This document shows positions 56,658 to 63,922 of a stretch of DNA of 64,000 bases, piece by piece. The notes below the pieces were generated by a model. That model saw only the letters and a list, made by a program, of their open reading frames with translations. It was not told the origin of the DNA and did not search any database. How positions within the stretch are numbered: the stretch's first letter is position 1; every line of letters begins with the position of its first letter. The translations under genes were made by a program, and so were the position numbers. Source of the stretch: Brevibacterium epidermidis NBRC 14811 (GTDB lineage Bacteria > Actinomycetota > Actinomycetes > Actinomycetales > Brevibacteriaceae); contig NZ_BCSJ01000002.1 of NCBI RefSeq assembly GCF_001570805.1, positions 1 through 64,000 of the forward strand, read 5' to 3'.

Positions 56658-57692
56658 CTACTTCAGTTCCGGCGCTTGTCTGAAGATCTTGTCCCGAAAG
56701 TCGCTGAGGCTGAGCACTTCGTCGAAACTCAGATGGATGACCTTATAGCCCAAGCTGAGAAGCCGGTTGTGCTGTTCGCCTTCTTTCCGGATCAGCGAAG
56801 GCCCCACCAGAGCATATTTCTCGCTTCCGTCGACTGCGAGGATCGTTCGTGTCTGTTCGTTGAGAAAATCCACTCGAGCTATGAAGCCCCGGCTGTCTCG
56901 GACTTCAATCTGCTGTTCGAACCCCCTCAGATGCAAGGCGATGAGGTTGAATCGGCAGTGGCTCTCAGCAGGACTCTCAGAGAACGGACCGATCGCATCA
57001 ACCATCCGCTGTGCGGTGACTTGGCCCGACCGCATGCGGGCAACCGCGGGATAGAATGCCGTCTCGATAATTCGACGGGCCTCGGTCTGAAACTTCTCCG
57101 TATACCCGAACTTCGGGTTGAAGCCAGGGAATTGAGCGGCCGTCGTCTGACGCAGCACCCACTCCAGTGCTGCAAAAGCTTCGCGTTGTCCCGAGATCCG
57201 AATGAGGTCCAAGGCCGTCCTGATCGCCGAGGTGGCCGCTAGGTGGCCGAATCGGACCTGATCCTCTGTGGGAACCTCACGCCGCACCCGGATGATCTCC
57301 TCAGTGTGCGAATTGCTCCTCGGGTGTCTGACCGTGATCGCCTTCGATGCGTCCTTGTACAAAGGTATTCCGTGGAGGACAGCAGCCGATTTGCCGACAA
57401 TCACATCCTCTGGCCGATACCAGCGATAGCTCTGAATTCGCAGCGCACGGAGCTGGGTCTGGTACCGGAAATCACGCTTCAAGTCGGATGGAGATTTGTC
57501 GACGTGGAAGCTGATCCAGTCGGCGTCTCTGATAAATGCCGCAATTCGGCTGTGGTCTCTCACTTGGCACTCGCGGATCACCGAGTACACCCCGCGGCAA
57601 AGACGAATCAGGCAGCAGTCCAGCGCACCCATGATCGTCTTGGAGGAGATACCCGCGGCGGAGAGCTCTTCACGATAGATCGTATTCTTCAT
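56658..57692 (-). CDS. AbiEi-like wHTH plus DUF559/Vsr-like domain protein
   Basis: A 344-residue protein of a type widespread in actinobacteria. Residues ~1-45 resemble the winged HTH of AbiEi-type antitoxins (GISSKTIMGALDCCLIRLCRG with VYS following). The C-terminal ~110 residues fit a DUF559/Vsr-like PD-(D/E)XK nuclease fold: ESPAESHCR supplies a helix Glu, IARVDF the Asp, and ILAVDGSEKY the next acidic strand and Lys. Nuclease activity and any defence role are untested. G+C is visibly lower than in neighbours. Only a possible leaderless start is seen (GATACT 6 bp before ATG). It is bracketed by TCATCG arrays B and C, with DnaA-box-like sites 53-111 bp upstream. No AbiEii toxin gene is next to it. 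Confidence 0.75.
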   Translation of the reverse strand: MKNTIYREELSAAGISSKTIMGALDCCLIRLCRGVYSVIRECQVRDHSRIAAFIRDADWISFHVDKSPSDLKRDFRYQTQLRALRIQSYRWYRPEDVIVGKSAAVLHGIPLYKDASKAITVRHPRSNSHTEEIIRVRREVPTEDQVRFGHLAATSAIRTALDLIRISGQREAFAALEWVLRQTTAAQFPGFNPKFGYTEKFQTEARRIIETAFYPAVARMRSGQVTAQRMVDAIGPFSESPAESHCRFNLIALHLRGFEQQIEVRDSRGFIARVDFLNEQTRTILAVDGSEKYALVGPSLIRKEGEQHNRLLSLGYKVIHLSFDEVLSLSDFRDKIFRQAPELK

Positions 57693-57744
57693 CTGGCGAG
57701 TATCGGCATCAGCGGCCCGCCTTCAGAACCTCTTGCGCTGGGGC

Positions 57745-57803
57745 TGTGGACAACGTTTCGTCGTCCACAAGTCCACAACGGTCGAGTCACGTTCTTCTCC
57801 ACA
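57745..57803. promoter_or_regulatory. Cluster of DnaA-box-like 9-mers
   Basis: TTGTCCACA (reverse strand, 57745-57753, exact actinobacterial consensus), TCGTCCACA (57761), AAGTCCACA (57769) and TTCTCCACA (57795), the last three forward with one or two mismatches. They lie upstream of the DUF559-like gene and 200 bp from TCATCG array C. Confidence 0.5.
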
Positions 57804-58009
57804 GGCCGCTGAGAACCGTTTCTGCACAAGACTCCCCGAAATACTGCACGGGAGTCCCCGCGAACACTCAGCTGTTGAGCACCGTTGAGATGGGTTCGCC
57901 CATTGCAACCGATGATCGCACTGACTGTCTCGAAAGGCGCCGAACGAGCAGGCACTCCACGGTGTCTGGTGCGCAAGTGAGAACTCAGTCCACGGGAGCT
58001 CGAGCCCAG

Positions 58010-58113
58010 TAATCGGCTTCTGCACCATCCGTCATCGACTTTCGTCCGAACTGTCATCGCCTTCTGACCGATGCATCGGGATCGAAATCGATGATTCGGT
58101 CAAAAGGCGATAA
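58010..58113. repeat. ~22-bp unit array, TCATCG type (cluster C)
   Basis: Forward units at 58010 (TAATCGGCTTCTG), 58032 (TCATCGACTTTCG), 58054 (TCATCGCCTTCTG) and 58073 (GCATCGGGATCGA): steps 22, 22 and ~20 bp. Inverted units GATCGAAATCGATGA (58080) and CAAAAGGCGATAA (58101) pair with the last two forward units, giving an imperfect 23-bp stem 58056-58078/58089-58111. The remaining spacer on either side (57804-58009, 58114-58229) shows nothing else. Confidence 0.75.
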
Positions 58114-58229
58114 GCGCCCGAAAGTAGCCTCAGTAAGTGTCCCCGCCACCCCAGCCACCGCACGGGCAGGCCTCACACACGGACAGCCGTCCCCGCTAAC
58201 AGCAGATCAGCAGCACACAGCTAGCAGCC

Positions 58230-58985
58230 TCAGTAGTACACGGCCAGTGGACCGCGTGGGCCGTCGATGACGTCGACGGGGGTGTCGAACACCCGGGAGA
58301 GCACCTCGCCGGTCATGATCTCGTCCGGTGTTCCGAATTCGACGATTGCTCCGTCTTTGACCGCGCAGATGTGGTCGGCGTAGTGGCCGGCGAAGTTGAT
58401 GTCGTGGAGGACGATGACGATGGTTCGGCCCATCTCGGCGGCCGCTCGGCGCAGGTGCTGCATCATCTGCACCGAGCGTTTCATGTCGAGGTTGTTCAGC
58501 GGTTCGTCGAGAAGCACATAGTCGGTGTCCTGGGCCAATACCATCGCCACATAGGCCCGTTGCCGCTGTCCGCCGGAGAGCTCGTCGATGAACCGGTTCT
58601 CCAACTCGCCGAGCTCGAGGAAGTCGATCGCCTGCGAGATGACCTCCTCGTCGACAGTGGTCAGACGGCCCTTCGAATGGGGGAAGCGTCCGAAGCCGAC
58701 GAGCTGTCGGATCGTCAGCCGAGTGATGAAGTGGTTCTCCTGCCGCAGGATGGACACGATCTTCGCTAAATCCTTCGACTTCGTCGAGCTCACGTCGTAC
58801 CCGGCCACCGAGATTGTCCCAGCATCCAGCCCGAGCAGCCGACCGATCATCGTCAGCAGCGTCGACTTTCCGGCACCGTTGGGCCCGACCAGCGCGGTGA
58901 CTCCCCCGGCCGGGATCTGCAGATCGACGGGTCCGATCGACACGTCGTCGCTGTAGGACTTGCGGACCGATTCGAGCGTGATCAC
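58230..58985 (-). CDS. Iron-siderophore ABC transporter ATP-binding protein
   Basis: A 251-residue ABC ATPase. Walker A GPNGAGKS at 34-41, signature LSGGQ at 136-140, Walker B VLLDEP at 157-162 and H-loop HDINF are complete. The blocks QENHFITRLTIRQLVGFGRF and DEPLNNLDMK closely resemble YclP/FatE of petrobactin- and catecholate-type iron importers. The GTG start overlaps the upstream permease stop by 4 bp (GTGA), with AAAGGGG before it. Last gene of a four-gene operon: binding protein, two permeases, ATPase. Confidence 0.94.
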   Translation of the reverse strand: MITLESVRKSYSDDVSIGPVDLQIPAGGVTALVGPNGAGKSTLLTMIGRLLGLDAGTISVAGYDVSSTKSKDLAKIVSILRQENHFITRLTIRQLVGFGRFPHSKGRLTTVDEEVISQAIDFLELGELENRFIDELSGGQRQRAYVAMVLAQDTDYVLLDEPLNNLDMKRSVQMMQHLRRAAAEMGRTIVIVLHDINFAGHYADHICAVKDGAIVEFGTPDEIMTGEVLSRVFDTPVDVIDGPRGPLAVYY

Positions 58986-60160
58986 AGGCGCCCCTTTCGC
59001 AGGATGACGAGCAGGAAGGCGCCGCCGCCGACGATCTCGATGATGATCGACACGACCCCTTCCGCGTAGAAGATGTTCTTCATGACGAAGTACGCCCCAC
59101 CGAGAACGACGAATCCGATGAGCGCGGCCATCGGGAAGAGGCGTTTGTGGTCGAAGGTGTCGGCGAACTGGTAGGCGAGCATCGCGACGAGGAAGCCGAG
59201 GAAGACCATCGGTCCGATCATCGAGACGGACACCGCCATGAGGATGGAGACGAAGAAGAGGACCTTGAGCAGCTCGCCCTTGAAGTTCAGCCCCAGATTG
59301 CTCGTCATGTCCCGGCCCAGCGCCAACACGTTCAGCCGCGAGGAGCACAGGTAGAGCCCGAGGCACGCGAGCACACACAGCGGAATGGAGACCGGCAGGT
59401 AGCTCGAATCCGAGTTCGAGATCGACCCGAACAGACGGGCCGAGAGGATGTCGAATTCGCTCGGCGTCAGCGTCCGCTGCATGAACGTCGCGACCGAGCC
59501 CAGTCCCCCGCCGATGACGACGCCGATGAGCAGCATGAGCGCCACCGACGAGTGCCGCCCGGACAGCAGCCACCCGTACAGGGCCAGCGACAGGCCGACC
59601 ATGAGCCCCAGCTGGACGACGAAAGGCACGAGTCCCTTGAGTTCGACGATCGCGGTGACTCCGAAGAAGTACATCGCCGAGGTCTGGATCGCGACGTAGA
59701 GGGACTCGAATCCCATGATCGAGGGCGTGATGATCCGGTTGTTCGTCACCGTCTGGAAAGCGACCGTGCCGAACGACTGGCACAGTGCCACCATGGCGAT
59801 GACGACGAGGTTCGTCAGCCGCAGCTTCGCGATCAGCCAGAACCCCGGGTCGGTGATCGGCATCGGATTGTCCCAGGCCAGGATGCCCAGAGCGATCCCC
59901 GCCGAGGCGACCGCCAACACGATGATCATCGTCCAGTAGCGACGCACCGACTTCGTCGTCGGCAGCGGTCCGGAACTCCGCGACGGCCGTCGCGACCGAT
60001 GATGCGAACGCTCGGTCCCTCGCCGAGGCGGCTGACCGCCCCGTGCGGCCGTGACCGTTGGGTCCGTTCCGGAAGCACCGGTTTCCGCGGGTCGGCGGGC
60101 CGCCTCGGTGACGGTCTCTGCCGGGAGGTCGCTGCCGTCCTTCGCGCGCATGCGGCTCAC
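58982..60160 (-). CDS. Iron-siderophore ABC transporter permease (FecCD family, second)
   Basis: A 392-residue FecCD-type permease with about nine transmembrane helices in residues ~88-392 (VATFMQRTLTPSEFD, GRDMTSNLGLNF, MVFLGFLVAML are YclO-like). The N-terminal ~85 residues are a hydrophilic Arg/Pro/Thr-rich extension not found in the family. It is bracketed in the DNA by CTCGCCGAGGCGGC (60019) and GGGCCGCCTCGGTGACGG (60097). The GTG start at 60160 overlaps the first permease stop (GTGA) with AAAGG upstream; ATG at 60151 is an alternative. Confidence 0.92.
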   Translation of the reverse strand: MSRMRAKDGSDLPAETVTEAARRPAETGASGTDPTVTAARGGQPPRRGTERSHHRSRRPSRSSGPLPTTKSVRRYWTMIIVLAVASAGIALGILAWDNPMPITDPGFWLIAKLRLTNLVVIAMVALCQSFGTVAFQTVTNNRIITPSIMGFESLYVAIQTSAMYFFGVTAIVELKGLVPFVVQLGLMVGLSLALYGWLLSGRHSSVALMLLIGVVIGGGLGSVATFMQRTLTPSEFDILSARLFGSISNSDSSYLPVSIPLCVLACLGLYLCSSRLNVLALGRDMTSNLGLNFKGELLKVLFFVSILMAVSVSMIGPMVFLGFLVAMLAYQFADTFDHKRLFPMAALIGFVVLGGAYFVMKNIFYAEGVVSIIIEIVGGGAFLLVILRKGRL

Positions 60161-61239
60161 CCGACCTTTCGCTGACGCAGCAGGAGGGCCACGAACACGG
60201 CCGCGCCGACGACGCCGAGGATGAGGGAGACGGGCACTTCGAAGGGCATGACGATGATGCGGCCGACGAGGTCGCAGACGGTGACGATCGCGATGCCGAG
60301 CAGGCACACCCAGGGCAGGTTCGAGCGCAGGTCGTCGCCGCGGATCAGCGAGACGATGTTGGGCACGATAAGGCCGAGGAACGGCAGATTGCCGACGACG
60401 ACGGTGACGACCCCCGTCGCGATGGCCACGAACACGGTACCCAGCAGCAGAATCTGGTTGTAATTGAGGCCGACGTTCGTGGCGATCTCCTTGCCGAGCC
60501 CGGCCACGGTGAACCGATCGGCGAGGACGAAGATGGCCACGACGACGGCCGTGACGATCCACAGGGTCTCGTACTGGCCGCGCAGGATCGAGGTGAAGCT
60601 GCCGGCGAACCAGATGCCCAGGGACTGCAGCATGTCCGTCTGCACCGCGATGAATGTCGAGACGGCGCCGACGACTGCGCCGAGCATGATGCCGACGATG
60701 GGCACGATGAGCGAGGATTTCAGGGAGACGCGGCGGAGGAATACGAAGAAGACGAGGGTGCCGACGAACGCGGCGATGATCGCCCCGACCATTCGCGCCG
60801 CGATCGAGGCGTCGGGGTAGATGATGACGGTGAGCATGAGCCCGAGGCCCGCCCATTCGGTGGTGCCGGTCGTCGTCGGTTCGACGAAGCGGTTCTGTGT
60901 GAGCAGCTGCATGACGAGCCCGCACATCGCCATCGCCGCTCCGGCGAGGACGAGGGCGATGGTGCGCGGGATCCGCGTGATCTGGAACATCTGCGCCCCG
61001 CCGTCACCGCCGAAGATGTCGTAGACACCTGTGAACAGCGAAAGCGCGAGCAGCGCTGCGACACCGACGATGCCCAGCAGCAGGGGCCATCCGAAAAGAG
61101 GTGCCTTCGCCGAGGCGGCCCCACGTGCGGAGGAATCCGCCGTCCCGTTCGGCGACGGTTCCACCGTTCCCTGCTGGGACGGATCCACCCGGTTGCGTCG
61201 GGTTCGGGTCCGACGTCGGGCCGCCTCGGCGAGGGTCAT
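60157..61239 (-). CDS. Iron-siderophore ABC transporter permease (FecCD family, first)
   Basis: A 360-residue FecCD-type permease; ITRIPRTIALVLAGAAMAMCGLVMQ and GLIVPNIVSLIRGDDLR are family hallmarks. A hydrophilic ~45-residue N-terminal extension (LAEAARRRTRTRRNR onward) again lies between two facing words, GGGCCGCCTCGGCGA (61218) and TCGCCGAGGCGGCCC (61107), which form 15-bp inverted arms. ATG at 61239 overlaps the binding-protein stop in TGATG. It pairs with the second permease as a heterodimeric channel. Confidence 0.93.
   Translation of the reverse strand: MTLAEAARRRTRTRRNRVDPSQQGTVEPSPNGTADSSARGAASAKAPLFGWPLLLGIVGVAALLALSLFTGVYDIFGGDGGAQMFQITRIPRTIALVLAGAAMAMCGLVMQLLTQNRFVEPTTTGTTEWAGLGLMLTVIIYPDASIAARMVGAIIAAFVGTLVFFVFLRRVSLKSSLIVPIVGIMLGAVVGAVSTFIAVQTDMLQSLGIWFAGSFTSILRGQYETLWIVTAVVVAIFVLADRFTVAGLGKEIATNVGLNYNQILLLGTVFVAIATGVVTVVVGNLPFLGLIVPNIVSLIRGDDLRSNLPWVCLLGIAIVTVCDLVGRIIVMPFEVPVSLILGVVGAAVFVALLLRQRKVG
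61107..61232. repeat. 15-bp inverted copies of the recurrent word inside permease gene
   Basis: TCGCCGAGGCGGCCC (61107-61121) and GGGCCGCCTCGGCGA (61218-61232) are perfect inverted copies that bracket the unconserved N-terminal extension of the first permease. Confidence 0.85.
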
Positions 61240-62228
61240 CACTTCTGTTCTTCGAGCTTGTCGGCGAAGGAGTTGAAGAACTCGGTGTAGGTCTGGATGC
61301 CTTCGTTGAGGTAGGTGTCCTCGGGGAAGTAGACGATCTTGTCGTCCTTGATCGCAGGCACATCCCCGAGCGCTTCGGAGTCTTCGAGGACTTCGGCGGC
61401 CGGAGCCGAGCCTTCGTCGCGGTCCTCGGGGGCGAAGGAGGCGTCGCGGTCGAGGACGATCATGAGGTCGGGATCCGACTTCGCGATGGCTTCGACGGAG
61501 ATGTCGTCGCCCTGGTGGTCTTCGCTGCCGCCTTCGACTTCGAGGGCCGGGTTGAGGTCGAGGATGTCGAAGACGGGTCCGACGGTGCGGCCGACCGAGG
61601 GCGGGGCGTAGCCGATGTCGCCGGCGGAGGTGATGAGGCCCATGGCCTTGTCGCTGTCGTCGTAGGCGGCTTTCGCACGTTCGATGGAGGCGTCGAAGTC
61701 GTCGACGAGATTCTTCGCTTCATCCTGCTTGCCGAAGACCTCGCCGAGGACCTCGGTTTGGCGGCGCAGTTCGGCGTCGAAGTCCTCGCCGTCGCGGGGG
61801 TCGAGTTCGAGCACGGTCGCCTCGGGGGCGAGCTTGGCCAGATCGTCGTGGAACTGGGCGAAGCGCTGACCGTTGATGATGAGGTCGGGCTTGGCTTCGA
61901 CGACTTTCTCCAGATCGGGTTCACGGTGGTTGCCGAGGTCGAGGATCGACTCGTCCTTCGTGTAGTCGAGGTCGTCGCTCATCAGGGAGACGGCGCCGCC
62001 GCTGAGCTTGATGTCCCAGTCGCTGAGGGTCTCGAAGGTGCGGTTGTCGGTGGCGACGACGGACTTCGGAGGTGAGGGCACTATCTGTGCGCCGTTGTTG
62101 TCCTCGACCTCGATCGTGGAGGCGGAGTCTTCGGCCTGTGCCGCATCGGAGTCTGCGGATCCACAGCCGGCCAGAGTGAGAGCGACAACGCCTGCCAAGG
62201 CGCTCAGTTGAAGGCGAGTCGAAACCAT
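61239..62228 (-). CDS. Iron-siderophore ABC transporter substrate-binding lipoprotein
   Basis: A 330-residue cluster A-III (FepB/YclQ-like) solute-binding lipoprotein. LTLAGC places the lipidated Cys at residue 22, after which an Asp/Ser/Ala-rich linker leads to a two-lobe domain (PPKSVVATDNRTFETLSDW, DLGNHREPDLEKVVEAKPDLI). The ATG at 62228 is preferred over a 16-residue upstream extension. It is the first gene of the operon; a DtxR/IdeR-type box at 62283-62301 overlaps its promoter, so expression should rise under iron limitation. The siderophore is probably catecholate- or petrobactin-like by relation to YclNOPQ/Fat, an inference. Confidence 0.93.
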   Translation of the reverse strand: MVSTRLQLSALAGVVALTLAGCGSADSDAAQAEDSASTIEVEDNNGAQIVPSPPKSVVATDNRTFETLSDWDIKLSGGAVSLMSDDLDYTKDESILDLGNHREPDLEKVVEAKPDLIINGQRFAQFHDDLAKLAPEATVLELDPRDGEDFDAELRRQTEVLGEVFGKQDEAKNLVDDFDASIERAKAAYDDSDKAMGLITSAGDIGYAPPSVGRTVGPVFDILDLNPALEVEGGSEDHQGDDISVEAIAKSDPDLMIVLDRDASFAPEDRDEGSAPAAEVLEDSEALGDVPAIKDDKIVYFPEDTYLNEGIQTYTEFFNSFADKLEEQK

Positions 62229-62282
62229 GGGGGTCCCACTTTCAGAGATGAACGGATCGGAAAAGCGCGTGCACACTGGAAG

Positions 62283-62301
62283 TAAGCTTAGCCTAATCTA
62301 T
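62283..62301 (-). promoter_or_regulatory. IdeR/DtxR iron box
   Basis: Minus strand ATAGATTAGGCTAAGCTTA matches the 19-bp consensus TTAGGTTAGGCTAACCTAA at 15 positions. A TTGACT -35 lies upstream (62315-62310), so bound repressor would cover the -10 region of the siderophore importer operon. Confidence 0.8.
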
Positions 62302-62320
62302 GAAAATAAAGTCAAAGAAA

Positions 62321-62341
62321 TGTGACGTTATCTGCGTCACA
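62321..62341. promoter_or_regulatory. TGTGACG-N7-CGTCACA dyad
   Basis: Perfect 7-bp arms upstream of the -35 of the importer operon. The half-sites resemble CRP/GlxR (TGTGA/TCACA) but the spacing is too wide for that family, so the regulator is unknown. Confidence 0.5.
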
Positions 62342-62457
62342 CTTGTGTAGTGCCTGCCCCATTCCCACCAGAGAGCTTGCTGGTCTGGGACCGAGGATTC
62401 TGCCGGGGTCAGCTCGGGTTCCTGTTGGCTTCCGGCCGCGCTTCTGCTGACCCGGAG

Positions 62458-63420
62458 TCAGATTGCCGCGATAAGGCGGTCGACTTCTTCTTGGGTGTCG
62501 GCGGCCGCAGTCGGGCCACCGGCTCCCCCGCGGCTGACCTTGAGTCCGGCTTCTTCGACGATGACCGCTCCGCCGGCGTAGTCGTAGATGCCCAGTCCAC
62601 GTTCGGCGTAGCCGTTGACTCGTCCTTCGGCGACCATGCAGAGGTCGAGAGCGGCCGAGCCGCAGCGGCGGATATCGTCGTAACCGGCCATAAGGTTTTC
62701 GAGTTTGGCCAGCTGGGTACCGCGATTGCTCAGCGCATAGGCGAACCCGGTCGCCAGCAGCCTGCCGGAGAGTCCGGGCGGGGTGCCGCGCAGACGTCTG
62801 GCCGGAATGGCCGAATCCTCGCCGAGGCGGTCGGCCAAGCGCCCCTCGATCCGAAAGGCGCCGCGTCCGGCCGCGGCCAACCAGGTGGCATTCAGCCCCG
62901 GTGAGGCGACGAGTCCGATGTGCCATCGGCCGAGGCCGAGCCCGGAGCTGGCAGCGCTCGCTTCGCAGACTCCGACCGAGAACGCATGGTGTTCGATGTT
63001 GCGGACATAGTTGACGGTGCCGTCGATCGGGTCGACATGCCATTCCAGGCGCGGCCCATTATCGGCAACCTCAGCCAACGCACCGGTCTCCGGATCGAAG
63101 GCATGGAGGCCCAGCAGAAAATCCATCGGGAAGAATTCAACAGGGTCAAGCGCTTCGGCTCCTTCTTCGCCGACCATGAGGTCATGAGGCCTGACTCGGT
63201 TGAGGTAGCCGCGCACAAGCGCCTCGATCTGCGCGTCGGCGCGAGTGACGAGGTCATTCGGCGACGTCTTCGTGTCGACGACACTGGCGTCGAGGCTCGC
63301 GCCGAGCAGCGGCCTCCAGGCGAGCATCTGCTCCCACGCCACCAGTGAGAGGTCGGAGGCGATGCGGATCAGAGAGTGGTCGACGATCTCAGCGGGCAGC
63401 GATTCGAGCTCGGAGTTCAT
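62458..63420 (-). CDS. Inositol monophosphatase family protein
   Basis: A 320-residue Mg-dependent phosphatase of the IMPase/HisN/CysQ superfamily. GEEG supplies the first metal Glu, WHVDPIDGTVNYVR the DPIDGT metal motif, and GIYDYAGGAVIVEEAG the third acidic region. The substrate (inositol phosphate, histidinol phosphate or PAP) cannot be decided from motifs. Longer than typical (~260-280) owing to an insert around residues 95-125 (FFPMDFLLGLHAFDPETG) between motifs 1 and 2. The ~230-bp downstream region is the importer promoter and a GGGTCAGC/GCTGACCC hairpin (~62415-62453). Confidence 0.9.
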   Translation of the reverse strand: MNSELESLPAEIVDHSLIRIASDLSLVAWEQMLAWRPLLGASLDASVVDTKTSPNDLVTRADAQIEALVRGYLNRVRPHDLMVGEEGAEALDPVEFFPMDFLLGLHAFDPETGALAEVADNGPRLEWHVDPIDGTVNYVRNIEHHAFSVGVCEASAASSGLGLGRWHIGLVASPGLNATWLAAAGRGAFRIEGRLADRLGEDSAIPARRLRGTPPGLSGRLLATGFAYALSNRGTQLAKLENLMAGYDDIRRCGSAALDLCMVAEGRVNGYAERGLGIYDYAGGAVIVEEAGLKVSRGGAGGPTAAADTQEEVDRLIAAI

Positions 63421-63812
63421 ACGGCCACTCTAGACAACCCTCTGCGCTTCTCGCCCGAGCGTCCGCAACCGGCCGGGATCCGCCCAGATCCGCGTCGTGT
63501 GTAACAAGACTGCAATACACCGGCAAATATGTACTTCTTGTATCTAAGCCGCCCACGGGGGTCGGGAACTCCGATTGCGCGGCTTTCCCTGGGGGCTGGA
63601 AACGCACCTGAGGTTGTCGACAGGACACTTCAGCATCGCACATTTCTCAAACAGTCGATCAATCGAATCCTGAAGCGATTTCGGCACGCCGAGCGGAATT
63701 TTCCTGACGGCTTTCTTCACTCATCAGCCCAGTTGTCTCCGTTCGAGGAATTCCTGCTTCCGGTGCCGCGAAGAATCGGTCACGGAATCGTCAGAAAACG
63801 TCCATGAATCGC
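63421..63812. other. Spacer without recognisable gene
   Basis: About 390 bp, somewhat lower in G+C. Short open frames on both strands (for example a 92-codon plus-strand frame from 63529) have no ribosome binding site or recognisable product. It presumably carries the promoter of the inositol-monophosphatase gene. Confidence 0.5.
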
Positions 63813-63855
63813 ACCAGGGCGGTGATCCATATCGAGTATGGATCACCGCCCTGGT
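63813..63855 (-). terminator. 19-bp perfect hairpin terminator
   Basis: ACCAGGGCGGTGATCCATA, loop TCGAG, perfect complement. It lies 68 bp beyond the end of the partial gene at the right edge. Confidence 0.75.
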
Positions 63856-63922
63856 ATCTGCGAGGGAAGTACGAGCACAGAGAGGACCGGCAAATGCCGT
63901 CCTGCCCCCGTGCTTCCTGGGA

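Noticed and set aside
54694..58113. CRISPR array
   Set aside because: Units are degenerate, contiguous (no spacers of constant length), occur in both orientations, and no cas gene is near.
58982..60925. 647-codon reading of the second permease
   Set aside because: The upstream 255 codons are an out-of-frame shadow of the first permease; the real start is the GTG at 60160.
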